A stretch of DNA of 37,415 bases from an uncultured Clostridia bacterium (GTDB lineage Bacteria; Bacillota; Clostridia; Christensenellales; Borkfalkiaceae), in assembly GCA_904419945.1 (NCBI GenBank), contig CAJFTM010000049.1:1-37415 (forward strand), in the 5' to 3' direction. The position numbers and the translations under genes are program-made. A model generated the notes under the pieces. That model did not search any database. It saw nothing but the letters and a program-made list of their open reading frames with translations, and was not told the DNA's origin. Position 1 is the stretch's first letter. Each line of letters starts with the position of its first letter. Below, piece by piece: positions 14,786-21,980 of the stretch.

Positions 14786-15509
14786 GGAAAAAGATCAACT
14801 CCCACAAGCGCATGATCGGCCAGCCGATCCAGTTTGTTACATAGGTCATGATATAGCCGAGAATATCGATATACCCAAAGATCATAGCCGCAATATCCAA
14901 GGACGGATACGACAACGCGAGATCTCCGATATAAGAGGCCAGGAAGTGAATACCGATCAGAATGATCAAAATAATACCGCCATATCGCTGAAAAAAGCGA
15001 AACACCTTGCCGCGCCGACGATTGAGGGCCTCCACAAGCCGCCAACCATCCAGCGGCGGCAACGGAATCAGGTTAAACACACAGAAAGAAAGCGAATACA
15101 GCCAAAGATAACATGTAAATTCGGACAAAAAGCTATTCAGCAGCGCGAACGGCGTGTGCACGTAGTAGGTCACGAGCAAAAAGAGCGGGTAGAAAACGAT
15201 CACAGACAGATAGTTCATGACCACGCCCGCAACAGCAGTAAAAGCCAATCCGCTTTTATAATGGCGGAAATTATTCGGATTGATCGGAACAGGTTTGGCC
15301 CAGCCAAATCCGGCAAAAGCAAACAAAATCAGGCCCAAAACATCGAAATGCGCGAACGGATTGAGGGTCAACCGCCCATTCCATTTCGGAGTCGGATCAC
15401 CACATTTATAGGCGACATAGGCATGCGAAAATTCGTGCAACGTCAGGACGATTGCTACAGCCAAAAAACTGGCAACCAAGCTGAGTATCATAGAAATAAA
15501 ATTATCCAT
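14778..15509 (-). CDS. Site-2 protease family (M50) intramembrane zinc metalloprotease
   Basis: A 243-residue polytopic membrane protein of the M50/S2P family, compact YwhC/Rip3-like type without a PDZ or CBS domain. Zinc ligands are in LTLHEFSHAYVAY (His25, Glu26, His29) and in NLIPLPPLDGWRLVEAL (Asp154). About five to six membrane helices are visible. Family members cut substrates inside the membrane; its substrate here is unknown. A ywhC-like protease before scpA-scpB is common in Bacillota. Start choice is uncertain: the ATG at 15509 begins just 7 nt after the TATAAT, which would give a leaderless mRNA, while the ATG at 15491 (codon 7) would leave an 18-nt leader with weak GGAT. Confidence 0.92.
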   Translation of the reverse strand: MDNFISMILSLVASFLAVAIVLTLHEFSHAYVAYKCGDPTPKWNGRLTLNPFAHFDVLGLILFAFAGFGWAKPVPINPNNFRHYKSGLAFTAVAGVVMNYLSVIVFYPLFLLVTYYVHTPFALLNSFLSEFTCYLWLYSLSFCVFNLIPLPPLDGWRLVEALNRRRGKVFRFFQRYGGIILIILIGIHFLASYIGDLALSYPSLDIAAMIFGYIDILGYIMTYVTNWIGWPIMRLWELIFFHA

Positions 15510-15515
15510 AGGGAA

Positions 15516-15544
15516 ATTATACTATACTCCTACAAAAATTGCAA
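15516..15544 (-). promoter_or_regulatory. Sigma-A promoter of the M50 protease-scpA-scpB operon
   Basis: Minus strand TTGCAA (15544-15539), a 17-nt spacer and TATAAT (15521-15516). The expected start point coincides with the A of the first ATG at 15509. Confidence 0.8.
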
Positions 15545-15673
15545 GACAATCGGCACGAAATCCATGAAAAGCTCTCCGAAAAACAGAGAAGAGGCCCGCA
15601 AAAGTTTTTGAATAGATTAAAAATATGCAAGATATATTACATCGTAAAACACAGAAAAATGGCATTAATTGCA

Positions 15674-16693
15674 TCAAGAGCGCTTTGATAATATATCATC
15701 AAAACGTCGGATATTGTCTGCCGCAATCGGATATTCCCCTTCCTCGATCGCATGTACGATCTGAACGACGCGGTCATTGAAGGGAGTGGATATCCCTCGC
15801 TTTTTCCCGTACGCACACACAACGCCGTTGATAAAATCGATCTCACACTTTTTCCCTGCACGCAAATCTTGCAGCATACTTGAGATCAAAGAGCGATGTT
15901 TCTTCATTGCAATTGGAATCAGCGCATAAGAAATCGCTTTTTTAACCGGTCCGCGGTAGTCAAATAAGCGATCGATCCTATGTCCCTGAACGGGCTCCAT
16001 GCGAATATCGGCCGCTTTGGCAACATCGATACACTCCTTGATAATGCGTTGCGCTACACGGCGCATTGCATGATCTTGCGAAACTTTTCCAAACGTCTCG
16101 CCGGTCAAGGTGGAAAGCCCGGAAAAAGCACTGTTGATCAGCAATTTTGACCACCGCGCACCAATAAAATTTCCCTCAACCGTCACATGCCCCATACAGG
16201 AGAGAAGATCATATACGTCGCTAAGATGATTACCTGCACCAAACGCACCCAAAGAAAACGTAAGCGCGGAAGGGTCGGAAGTCAATTCAGAAATACCGGC
16301 CCCACAGAACGTTGCGCCCCATGCAATCGCACAGCCAAGAACACGGTCTGCGCCAAGGATCTCCGCCAACCCCGGCTCAGGGAGACCATTTTGACAAGTA
16401 CAAAGCGCTCCATCTTCCGCAAGAAAAGGCCTAAGGAATTCTGCGATCTCTGTGTTCTGTCTCTGTTTTGTCATCAACAAAATGATGTCATACCGCCCCT
16501 CCATTTCAGAAGGGATAAGCGCATGAACAGGCTGTACAAATTGTACCGTTCCACAGACATTCGCGCCCTTTTCCCTTAGAGCGGCAACATGCTCCTGATT
16601 CCGATTGATCAAATCGACCTGCATCCCGGCTCGGGCAATAAAGGCACCGAGTATGGTTCCCATCGCTCCGGCGCCATAAATCGCACAACGCAT
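15674..16693 (-). CDS. Ketopantoate reductase family protein (ApbA/PanE-like)
   Basis: A 339-residue NADPH-dependent reductase of the ApbA/PanE family; the best-known member reduces 2-dehydropantoate to pantoate for coenzyme A synthesis. The N-terminal Rossmann motif is CAIYGAGAMGTILGAF (residues 3-18). The KQRQN and CQNGLPEP segments correspond to the conserved Lys and Asn of PanE, GARWSKLLINSAFSGLSTLTG (about 181-201) carries the catalytic Lys and Asn region, and SSMLQDLRAGKKCEIDFINGVV (about 271-292) is the conserved C-terminal motif. AGGAG lies 8 nt before the ATG. Many paralogues act on other 2-oxo acids, and no pantothenate genes are adjacent, so the name panE is not assigned. A DUF1294 gene lies upstream. 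Confidence 0.87.
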   Translation of the reverse strand: MRCAIYGAGAMGTILGAFIARAGMQVDLINRNQEHVAALREKGANVCGTVQFVQPVHALIPSEMEGRYDIILLMTKQRQNTEIAEFLRPFLAEDGALCTCQNGLPEPGLAEILGADRVLGCAIAWGATFCGAGISELTSDPSALTFSLGAFGAGNHLSDVYDLLSCMGHVTVEGNFIGARWSKLLINSAFSGLSTLTGETFGKVSQDHAMRRVAQRIIKECIDVAKAADIRMEPVQGHRIDRLFDYRGPVKKAISYALIPIAMKKHRSLISSMLQDLRAGKKCEIDFINGVVCAYGKKRGISTPFNDRVVQIVHAIEEGEYPIAADNIRRFDDILSKRS

Positions 16694-16755
16694 TTTTTAC
16701 TCTCCTATCGATTATTTATATCACACATAGTACTATACAAACAGGCTTTTTAAAA

Positions 16756-17031
16756 TCAGAGCGGAACCTTATTCGCGAACAAGAAAATGAGTAATCCGAT
16801 CTGCCAAGCCAATCCGATCCAATTGACGACCCAAAAATACCAATGCTTTGTCTTATGCCGAAACAATCCCATACCGATTAACCCGCCGACAGCACCCCCA
16901 AAAAAGGAAAATCCAAGCAATATTTTCTCCGAAATGCGCCACGCCCCGCGTTTTGCCCGCCCCTTGTCTGCCCCATATAAGATCAAGGTAACAATGGAAA
17001 TAACAACCAAAGCGACAATATAGATGATCAT
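16756..17031 (-). CDS. DUF1294 family small membrane protein
   Basis: A 91-residue protein with three hydrophobic segments (about 1-18, 32-50 and 66-86). The DUF1294 hallmarks are the YGADKGRAKRGAWRISEKILL segment after helix 1 and GGAVGGLIGMGLFRHKTKHWYF, with the conserved HKT-H motif. The biochemical role is unknown. The ATG at 17031 is used because upstream codons to 17064 lie over the AGGAGG ribosome site, which is rather far (12 nt) from the ATG. panE-like lies 62 nt downstream in the same direction, with no terminator, so the two may be co-transcribed. Confidence 0.85.
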   Translation of the reverse strand: MIIYIVALVVISIVTLILYGADKGRAKRGAWRISEKILLGFSFFGGAVGGLIGMGLFRHKTKHWYFWVVNWIGLAWQIGLLIFLFANKVPL

Positions 17032-17199
17032 ATCAAATCTTTCCCTCCTCGCAGTAATATTCACGGGCAGCGTACCGTCCGACCCAGTTTCACAGTTAAC
17101 GCTACGTAAATATAAAGACCGGACAACACCTCTCGCAAAAGCAATTCTTCCAAAACAGCGACCTTTGCCCCGAGCAAAAGTTAGTATACTGTCTTACCC
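17032..17199 (-). other. Non-coding stretch upstream of the DUF1294 gene
   Basis: Between the small open frame at 17200-17388 and the DUF1294 gene. It holds the DUF1294 ribosome site (AGGAGG at 17049-17044) and an isolated TATACT near 17184 with no matching -35. I see no coding frame on either strand that looks genuine. Confidence 0.35.
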
Positions 17200-17388
17200 T
17201 CAACCGACCGCGATTCGTCGCCGATCAAGCGGCACTTTTCCTCCCCAAATTGCACCGCCCCGGCCGTCAAAGAACTTGCGCCGCGCAGCAATAATAACCT
17301 TTCGCAAAAATAAAGGACAAAACGCAACGAAAAATAGGCCGCACACTCCCGGCAAGACGGCACCCAAGAACTTCTTGCGTGATATCAC
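17200..17388 (-). CDS. Possible small membrane protein or gene remnant
   Basis: A GTG-initiated frame of 62 codons directly behind a good promoter (17411-17439) with AAGGAAGG upstream. The first half, MISRKKFLGAVLPGVCGLFF and on to about residue 30, has a basic start and one membrane segment; the second half is basic and glycine-rich. An overlapping frame from ATG 17392 (MSDITQEVLG, 39 codons) and a six-codon frame MAKEGI ending in an ATGA overlap compete for the same ribosome site. I recognise no family. It could be a short leader-encoded peptide, a decayed gene or a chance frame over an RNA. Confidence 0.3.
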   Translation of the reverse strand: MISRKKFLGAVLPGVCGLFFVAFCPLFLRKVIIAARRKFFDGRGGAIWGGKVPLDRRRIAVG

Positions 17389-17410
17389 TCATATACCTTC
17401 CTTCGCCATC

Positions 17411-17439
17411 AGTATAGCAAACTTTTGACCGAAATTCAA
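17411..17439 (-). promoter_or_regulatory. Sigma-A promoter, leftward, divergent from the polyamine operon
   Basis: Minus strand TTGAAT (17439-17434), a 17-nt spacer and TATACT (17416-17411). It would transcribe the small frame at 17388-17200 and perhaps continue into DUF1294 and the ketopantoate-reductase-like gene. Confidence 0.7.
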
Positions 17440-17488
17440 TATTTTCTGTCTTCTTTCCTGAAAATTCTTACAAATGCCGCGCAACCGA

Positions 17489-17517
17489 TTGACTTCCTCT
17501 GTAAAATTTCGTATAAT
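17489..17517 (+). promoter_or_regulatory. Sigma-A promoter of the polyamine operon
   Basis: TTGACT (17489-17494), a 17-nt spacer and TATAAT (17512-17517). The predicted start near 17524 lies about 370 nt before speD, so the operon has a long leader. Confidence 0.85.
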
Positions 17518-17523
17518 CAAAAT

Positions 17524-17833
17524 TGCAATGGACAAACTTTCATGACGGACATGGATCAAGACTGAAAAAGGCGTCGCATGCAAATACTGACCACCCCTTT
17601 CCCGGGGTCAAGGCCATACGGACAGCCGGGTCAAATGCCGATCGGCGGCTCAGCCGCCTTATTGATTGAGTTGGAAGCTCAAATTTTATAAGTTGGTTCC
17701 TTTATAACCGGTGCAACCCGCACACAACTTGTGAAACGGTCAATAAGCGCATACGTATTTGCCTGAATCAGTCAGCGATCCTCGGATATACCGCATTGCG
17801 GTTGTTCGTCTGTCCGGCAACAGTGACCTTTTC
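17524..17833 (+). promoter_or_regulatory. Structured leader RNA of the polyamine operon, candidate riboswitch or attenuator
   Basis: About 310 nt between promoter and terminator, without a credible reading frame. Visible helices: CCCC/GGGG (17594-17597 with 17604-17607); GGCGGC/GCCGCC with a TCA loop (17644-17658); a long-range TTATTGA/TCAATAA (17659-17665 with 17740-17746) enclosing TTGAG/CTCAA (17666-17670 with 17678-17682) and a three-way junction closed by AAGTTG/CAACTT (17690-17695 with 17725-17730) whose two arms are GTT/AAC and GTGC/GCAC; then CTGA/TCAG (17763-17775) and ACCGC/GCGGT (17790-17802). ACCGC at 17790-17794 can instead pair with GCGGT in the terminator (17842-17846), a possible antiterminator. 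I find none of the conserved cores of SAM-I, SAM-III, T-box, cobalamin or guanidine elements, but I cannot run a covariance search. Confidence 0.65.
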
Positions 17834-17870
17834 GAGCGGAAGCGGTTTGCTTTCCGCTCTTTTATTTTTC
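17834..17870 (+). terminator. Intrinsic terminator in the speD leader
   Basis: GAGCGGAAGC (17834-17843) pairs with GCTTTCCGCTC (17849-17859) with one bulge, and is followed by TTTTTATTTTT. It lies 25 nt before the speD start and downstream of the only promoter seen, so operon expression must depend on read-through. Confidence 0.88.
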
Positions 17871-17894
17871 ATTTTTTGGATTGGAATAAGGCAA

Positions 17895-18653
17895 ATGAAA
17901 AAACTGAAACTGTATGGATTCAATAACCTGACAAAGTCACTTAGCTTTAATATCTACGATATCTGCTATGCCAAATCTCCTCGGGAACGCCTCGATTACA
18001 TCGCTTATATCGACGAGCAATATAATTCTGATCGATTGACAGAGATTTTGACCAATCTTACCTCCATGATCGGCGCGCGCGTCCTGAATATATCCGGACA
18101 AGACTATGAGCCCCAGGGTGCATCCGTTACGCTGCTCATCTCTGACCTGTCAATGATCCCGGCACAGAGTAAAACTCAGGTCGCTCACCTCGACAAAAGC
18201 CATGTCACCGTACACACCTATCCCGAATACCACCCGGAAACATCGCTCGCTACATTCCGAGTCGACATCGATGTCGCGACATGCGGCACCATATCCCCCC
18301 TGTCTACCCTCGATTATCTGATCGGTTCTTTCGATTCAGACATCATTACGATGGATTATCGGGTACGCGGTTTCACCCGCAGTATCGACGGAAAAAAAGT
18401 ATTCAACGACCTAAAGATCAATTCCATTCAGAATTTTATTTCGGATGAAACTTTGGAAAAATACGATGCCGTAGACGTCAATGTCTATTCGGCCAACATC
18501 TTTCATACCAAAATGGTATTGCGCGAAATTGACCTTAAAAACTACCTCTTTAATCAAAACGTCGAAGATCTCCCCCCGGAAAAGCGGCAAGAGATCACGG
18601 ACAGTTTGCGAAAAGAGATGACCGAGATCTTTAACGGACGCAATATCTATTGA
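17895..18653 (+). CDS. speD: S-adenosylmethionine decarboxylase proenzyme, class 1A
   Basis: A 252-residue protein very close to the Escherichia coli-type SpeD: it begins [18 protein letters not shown] and keeps [25 protein letters not shown] and the C-terminal NIFHTKM and GRN. The proenzyme cleaves itself before Ser102 in [15 protein letters not shown] to make the pyruvoyl group; Cys130 in [10 protein letters not shown] corresponds to the catalytic cysteine. It supplies decarboxylated SAM, the aminopropyl donor for SpeE. Although the frame is open from 17796, that part is leader and terminator, so the ATG at 17895 with AAGG upstream is the start. It is first in the speD-speA-speE-speB-dehydrogenase-nspC operon and is controlled by the structured leader and terminator. 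Confidence 0.97.
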   Translation: MKKLKLYGFNNLTKSLSFNIYDICYAKSPRERLDYIAYIDEQYNSDRLTEILTNLTSMIGARVLNISGQDYEPQGASVTLLISDLSMIPAQSKTQVAHLDKSHVTVHTYPEYHPETSLATFRVDIDVATCGTISPLSTLDYLIGSFDSDIITMDYRVRGFTRSIDGKKVFNDLKINSIQNFISDETLEKYDAVDVNVYSANIFHTKMVLREIDLKNYLFNQNVEDLPPEKRQEITDSLRKEMTEIFNGRNIY

Positions 18654-18686
18654 TCTACCGTCAAAAAGTCACACGCAAGGAGCAAA

Positions 18687-20147
18687 ATGGATAAGAAGCG
18701 ACAGGAACGGGCCCCCATTTACGAGGCATTGGAAAAATTTTCAAAAATGCGTGTAGTCCCCTTTGATGTCCCGGGTCATAAACGCGGACGCGGCAATCCG
18801 GAACTCGCACGGCTGCTCGGCGAAAAGTGTGTAAGCATGGACGTCAATTCCATGAAGCCGCTGGACAATCTCTGTCATCCCGTTTCCGTCATACGCGACG
18901 CAGAAGAACTGGCCGCCGATGCTTTCGGGGCCGCCCACGCTTTTTTAATGGTAGGCGGTACGACTTCCGCAGTGCAGAGCATGGTCATGTCTGTCGTAAA
19001 AGCGGGGGAAAAAATTATTCTTCCCCGCAACGTACACCGAAGCGTCATGGGCGCGCTGGTCCTTTGCGGGGCCATACCCGTCTATGTGGATCCGGACTGC
19101 GACGCCGACCTCGGCATCCCGCTCGGTATGCGAACCGATATGCTGCAAACAGCCATTGAGCGCACACCGGACGCAAAGGCCATTCTCGTCAATAATCCGA
19201 CTTACTACGGGATCTGCTCTGATTTGCGTTCGATCGTCGAACTTGCACACTCGCATGGAATGCTGGTCCTTGCCGATGAAGCGCACGGGACGCATTTCTA
19301 TTTTGGAGAAGATATGCCGGTTTCTGCCATGGCCGCCGGAGCGGACCTCGCTTCTGTATCCATGCACAAATCAGGCGGAAGCCTAACGCAAAGTTCAATT
19401 TTGCTTACCGGCCCGAATGTCAATGCCGACCATGTCCGTCAAATCATCAATCTGACGCAGACAACGAGCGCTTCTTACCTGCTTCTTTCCAGCCTCGACA
19501 TCTCCCGCCGCAATCTCGCCCTCCGAGGCAAAGAAGCCTTCGCGGGCGTCATGGAGCTTGCCGACTACGCGCGCGAAGAGATCAATGATATCGGAGACTG
19601 GTATGCTTTCTCTAAAGAGCGGATCAACGGAGACAGCATCTTTGACTTTGACCGAACAAAACTGTCCATACACACATTGAATGTCGGCCTTGCCGGGATC
19701 GAAGTCTATGACATCCTGCGTGACGAATACGACATTCAGATCGAATTCGGCGACCTCGGAAATATTCTCGCATATCTCTCCATTGGCGACAGAAAGAGGG
19801 ATGTCGAACGGCTGGTAAGTGCGCTGAGCGAAATCCGGCGTTTATACGGAAAAACGCGTGCCGGCATGATGACGAATGAATACATTCCGCCGGATGTGGC
19901 CGTTACGCCGCAATTTGCCTTTTACGCCCCCAAAGAGAGTCTGCCGATTGAAGAAACAGCCGGCCGAATCTGCAGCGAATTCGTCATGTGCTATCCGCCG
20001 GGTATTCCCATCCTGGCTCCCGGCGAACGTGTGACCGATAAGATCCTCGATTATATCCGCTACGCCAAAGAAAAGGGCTGCCAGATGACCGGGCCTGAAG
20101 ACACAAAAATCGAACGACTGAACGTACTCAAACGCACGGCCCTATGA
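18687..20147 (+). CDS. speA: Arginine decarboxylase, aspartate-aminotransferase-fold SpeA type
   Basis: A 486-residue PLP-dependent Orn/Lys/Arg decarboxylase of the short Bacillus SpeA form. The PLP lysine is Lys228 in SVSMHKSGGSLTQSS; Asp197 and His200 are in LADEAHGTH, and PFDVPGHKRG near residue 25 and the PPGIPILAPGE motif near the C-terminus are family signatures. It lacks the N-terminal wing domain of the large inducible decarboxylases. Agmatinase (speB) in the same operon argues that arginine is the substrate and agmatine the product, but lysine or ornithine use cannot be excluded from sequence. AAGGAG precedes the ATG; the gap after speD is 33 nt. Confidence 0.92.
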   Translation: MDKKRQERAPIYEALEKFSKMRVVPFDVPGHKRGRGNPELARLLGEKCVSMDVNSMKPLDNLCHPVSVIRDAEELAADAFGAAHAFLMVGGTTSAVQSMVMSVVKAGEKIILPRNVHRSVMGALVLCGAIPVYVDPDCDADLGIPLGMRTDMLQTAIERTPDAKAILVNNPTYYGICSDLRSIVELAHSHGMLVLADEAHGTHFYFGEDMPVSAMAAGADLASVSMHKSGGSLTQSSILLTGPNVNADHVRQIINLTQTTSASYLLLSSLDISRRNLALRGKEAFAGVMELADYAREEINDIGDWYAFSKERINGDSIFDFDRTKLSIHTLNVGLAGIEVYDILRDEYDIQIEFGDLGNILAYLSIGDRKRDVERLVSALSEIRRLYGKTRAGMMTNEYIPPDVAVTPQFAFYAPKESLPIEETAGRICSEFVMCYPPGIPILAPGERVTDKILDYIRYAKEKGCQMTGPEDTKIERLNVLKRTAL

Positions 20148-20223
20148 CCGCCGCCCGTTTATAAGCCCCCTTGACTCAACCATATTTTTTCAACAAATGA
20201 CTGATTCTTAAGGACTGACTCTT

Positions 20224-21084
20224 ATGGATTTTTGGTTTTCTGAAAAGCATACAAAAGACGTTAAATTGAGCATTCGCGTAGACAAGCAAGTTTACAGCGG
20301 AAAAAGCGACTTGCAGCGCATCGATATCTTCGATACCCCTGCATTTGGACGTATGTTGGTGTTAGATGGTTACCTCATGCTGACAGAAAAGGATGAATTT
20401 ATCTACCACGAAATGATGACGCATATACCGATGGCCGTACATCCACACGTTCGGGACGTCCTTGTCATCGGAGCCGGAGACGGCGGCGTCGTGCGGGAGC
20501 TGACGCGCTATCCGGACATCGAACGCATCGACCTCGCCGAAATCGACGAACTCGTCATTGAAGTCAGCAAACAATATCTTCCTTTTACAGCCTGCAAACT
20601 GGATGATCCGCGCGTGCACATCTTTATTGATGACGGAGTTAAGTTTGTACGCCGCAAAAAGGAAGAGTACGACCTGATCATCGTCGATTCCACCGATCCG
20701 TTCGGCCCGGGGGAAGGTTTATTTTCGCGAGAGTTTTATGGGAGCTGCTTCAAAGCACTCCGAGAAGACGGCATCATGGTCAACCAGCATGAAAGCCCCT
20801 TTTACGAACAAGACGCACTCGCCATGCAGCGAGCGCATAAGCGGATCATCGAATCTTTTCCCTTTTCTCGAATCTATCAGGCGCATATCCCGACATATCC
20901 GTCCGGACATTGGCTGTTTGGCTTTTCCACCAAAAAATATCATCCGCTGCGCGATCTCGACGAAGCGCGATGGAACGCGCGCAAACTCGCCTGCCGCTAC
21001 TACACGACGACGCTGCATCGCGGAGCATTTTATCTGCCCGCTTATGTGGAGGAACTGTTGACAGATGTTGAAAAAAAACATTGA
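20224..21084 (+). CDS. speE: Spermidine synthase / aminopropyltransferase
   Basis: A 286-residue aminopropyltransferase that moves the aminopropyl group of decarboxylated SAM to an amine. It has an N-terminal beta domain (1-55; FGRMLVLDGYLMLTEKDEFIYHEM is typical), a Rossmann nucleotide-binding core with GAGDGG at 83-88, and the catalytic DSTDPFGPGEGLF loop at 155-167. The ribosome site AAGGA lies 9 nt upstream of the ATG. The last 20 nt overlap speB, implying tight coupling. The acceptor is normally putrescine, but in organisms where SpeE acts on agmatine, the next enzyme is a SpeB-type ureohydrolase, as here; sequence reading alone does not separate the two. Confidence 0.94.
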   Translation: MDFWFSEKHTKDVKLSIRVDKQVYSGKSDLQRIDIFDTPAFGRMLVLDGYLMLTEKDEFIYHEMMTHIPMAVHPHVRDVLVIGAGDGGVVRELTRYPDIERIDLAEIDELVIEVSKQYLPFTACKLDDPRVHIFIDDGVKFVRRKKEEYDLIIVDSTDPFGPGEGLFSREFYGSCFKALREDGIMVNQHESPFYEQDALAMQRAHKRIIESFPFSRIYQAHIPTYPSGHWLFGFSTKKYHPLRDLDEARWNARKLACRYYTTTLHRGAFYLPAYVEELLTDVEKKH

Positions 21085-21916
21085 AACTTTTATGGGCTGC
21101 GACGCCGATTATAATAATGCGCGAATCGTACTCTTCGGGGCTCCCTTTGACTCAACGACATCCTTTCGCCCCGGCACACGGTTCGGCCCCTCGGCCATCC
21201 GCCGCGAATCATACGGGCTTGAACTTTACTCCCCCTATCAGGATAAGGAACTGACGGATTGCGCCGTCTTAGACTCAGGAGACCTCGAATTGCCCTTCGG
21301 CGATCCCGAACCCGCTCTTACAGCCATAGAAGAAAGGGCTAATTCCATCCTTTCCGACGACAAGATCCCTTTTTTGCTTGGCGGAGAGCACCTCGTGACT
21401 CTTGGCTCGGTACGAGCTGCCATCCGAAAGTATCCGGATCTGCACATCTTGCATTTTGACGCGCATGCAGATCTTCGAGATGATTATCTGGGCACCACAC
21501 TTTCACACGCCTGTGTACTGCGCCGCTGTCATGAACTGGTTGGAGACGGAAAGATCTTTCAATTCGGCATTCGCTCCGGAGATAAATCAGAATTTGTTTG
21601 GGGACAAACTCATGTCTTTACGCATAAATTTGATTTAGAAGGACTTGACGCCATACTCGCCCGATTACAGGGAAAACCCGTCTATTTGACAGTCGATCTC
21701 GACGTACTTGATCCATCTGTGTTTCCCGGAACGGGAACGCCGGAGCCCGGCGGCGTCAATTTTGAAAGCCTGCGATGCGCACTTACCCGCGCATGCCAAA
21801 ACCTAAATATTGTCGCCGCGGATGTCAACGAACTTTCCCCGCACTATGATACAACCGGCGCATCAACGGCAGTCGCCTGCAAAATTGTGCGCGAGCTGCT
21901 TATCGGAATCCGCTAA
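21065..21916 (+). CDS. speB: Agmatinase / ureohydrolase
   Basis: A 283-residue manganese ureohydrolase of the arginase family. Metal ligands are visible: His109 in LLGGEHLVT, Asp132, His134 and Asp136 in HFDAHADLRD, and Asp211 and Asp213 in LTVDLDVLDPS. The N-terminal GAPFDSTTSFRPGTRFGPSAIR is typical of agmatinases. It hydrolyses agmatine to putrescine and urea, or aminopropylagmatine to spermidine in some lineages. The ATG lies inside the end of speE (20-nt overlap) with GGAGG about 12 nt before it. Confidence 0.94.
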   Translation: MLKKNIETFMGCDADYNNARIVLFGAPFDSTTSFRPGTRFGPSAIRRESYGLELYSPYQDKELTDCAVLDSGDLELPFGDPEPALTAIEERANSILSDDKIPFLLGGEHLVTLGSVRAAIRKYPDLHILHFDAHADLRDDYLGTTLSHACVLRRCHELVGDGKIFQFGIRSGDKSEFVWGQTHVFTHKFDLEGLDAILARLQGKPVYLTVDLDVLDPSVFPGTGTPEPGGVNFESLRCALTRACQNLNIVAADVNELSPHYDTTGASTAVACKIVRELLIGIR

Positions 21917-21980
21917 AATCAACTTCCCGCGCACCAACCAATGCGCGAACTTGCAAAAATCGAAAGGAGATATTTGAACC

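Noticed and set aside
14784-15611. A 275-codon plus-strand frame opposite the M50 protease
   Set aside because: Antisense shadow of a membrane protein gene with clear HEFSH and zinc-ligand motifs; the shadow has no ribosome site or domain.
17024-17428. A 134-codon plus-strand frame between DUF1294 and the polyamine operon
   Set aside because: Composition is Pro/Arg/Lys-rich and low in protein-like pattern; it overlaps the DUF1294 start and a leftward promoter and has no ribosome site.
17524-17833. SAM riboswitch or T-box upstream of speD
   Set aside because: The conserved cores (for example the SAM-I kink-turn and junction sequences, or the T-box AGGGTGGNACCGCG-like element) were not found by eye, so no known class is assigned.
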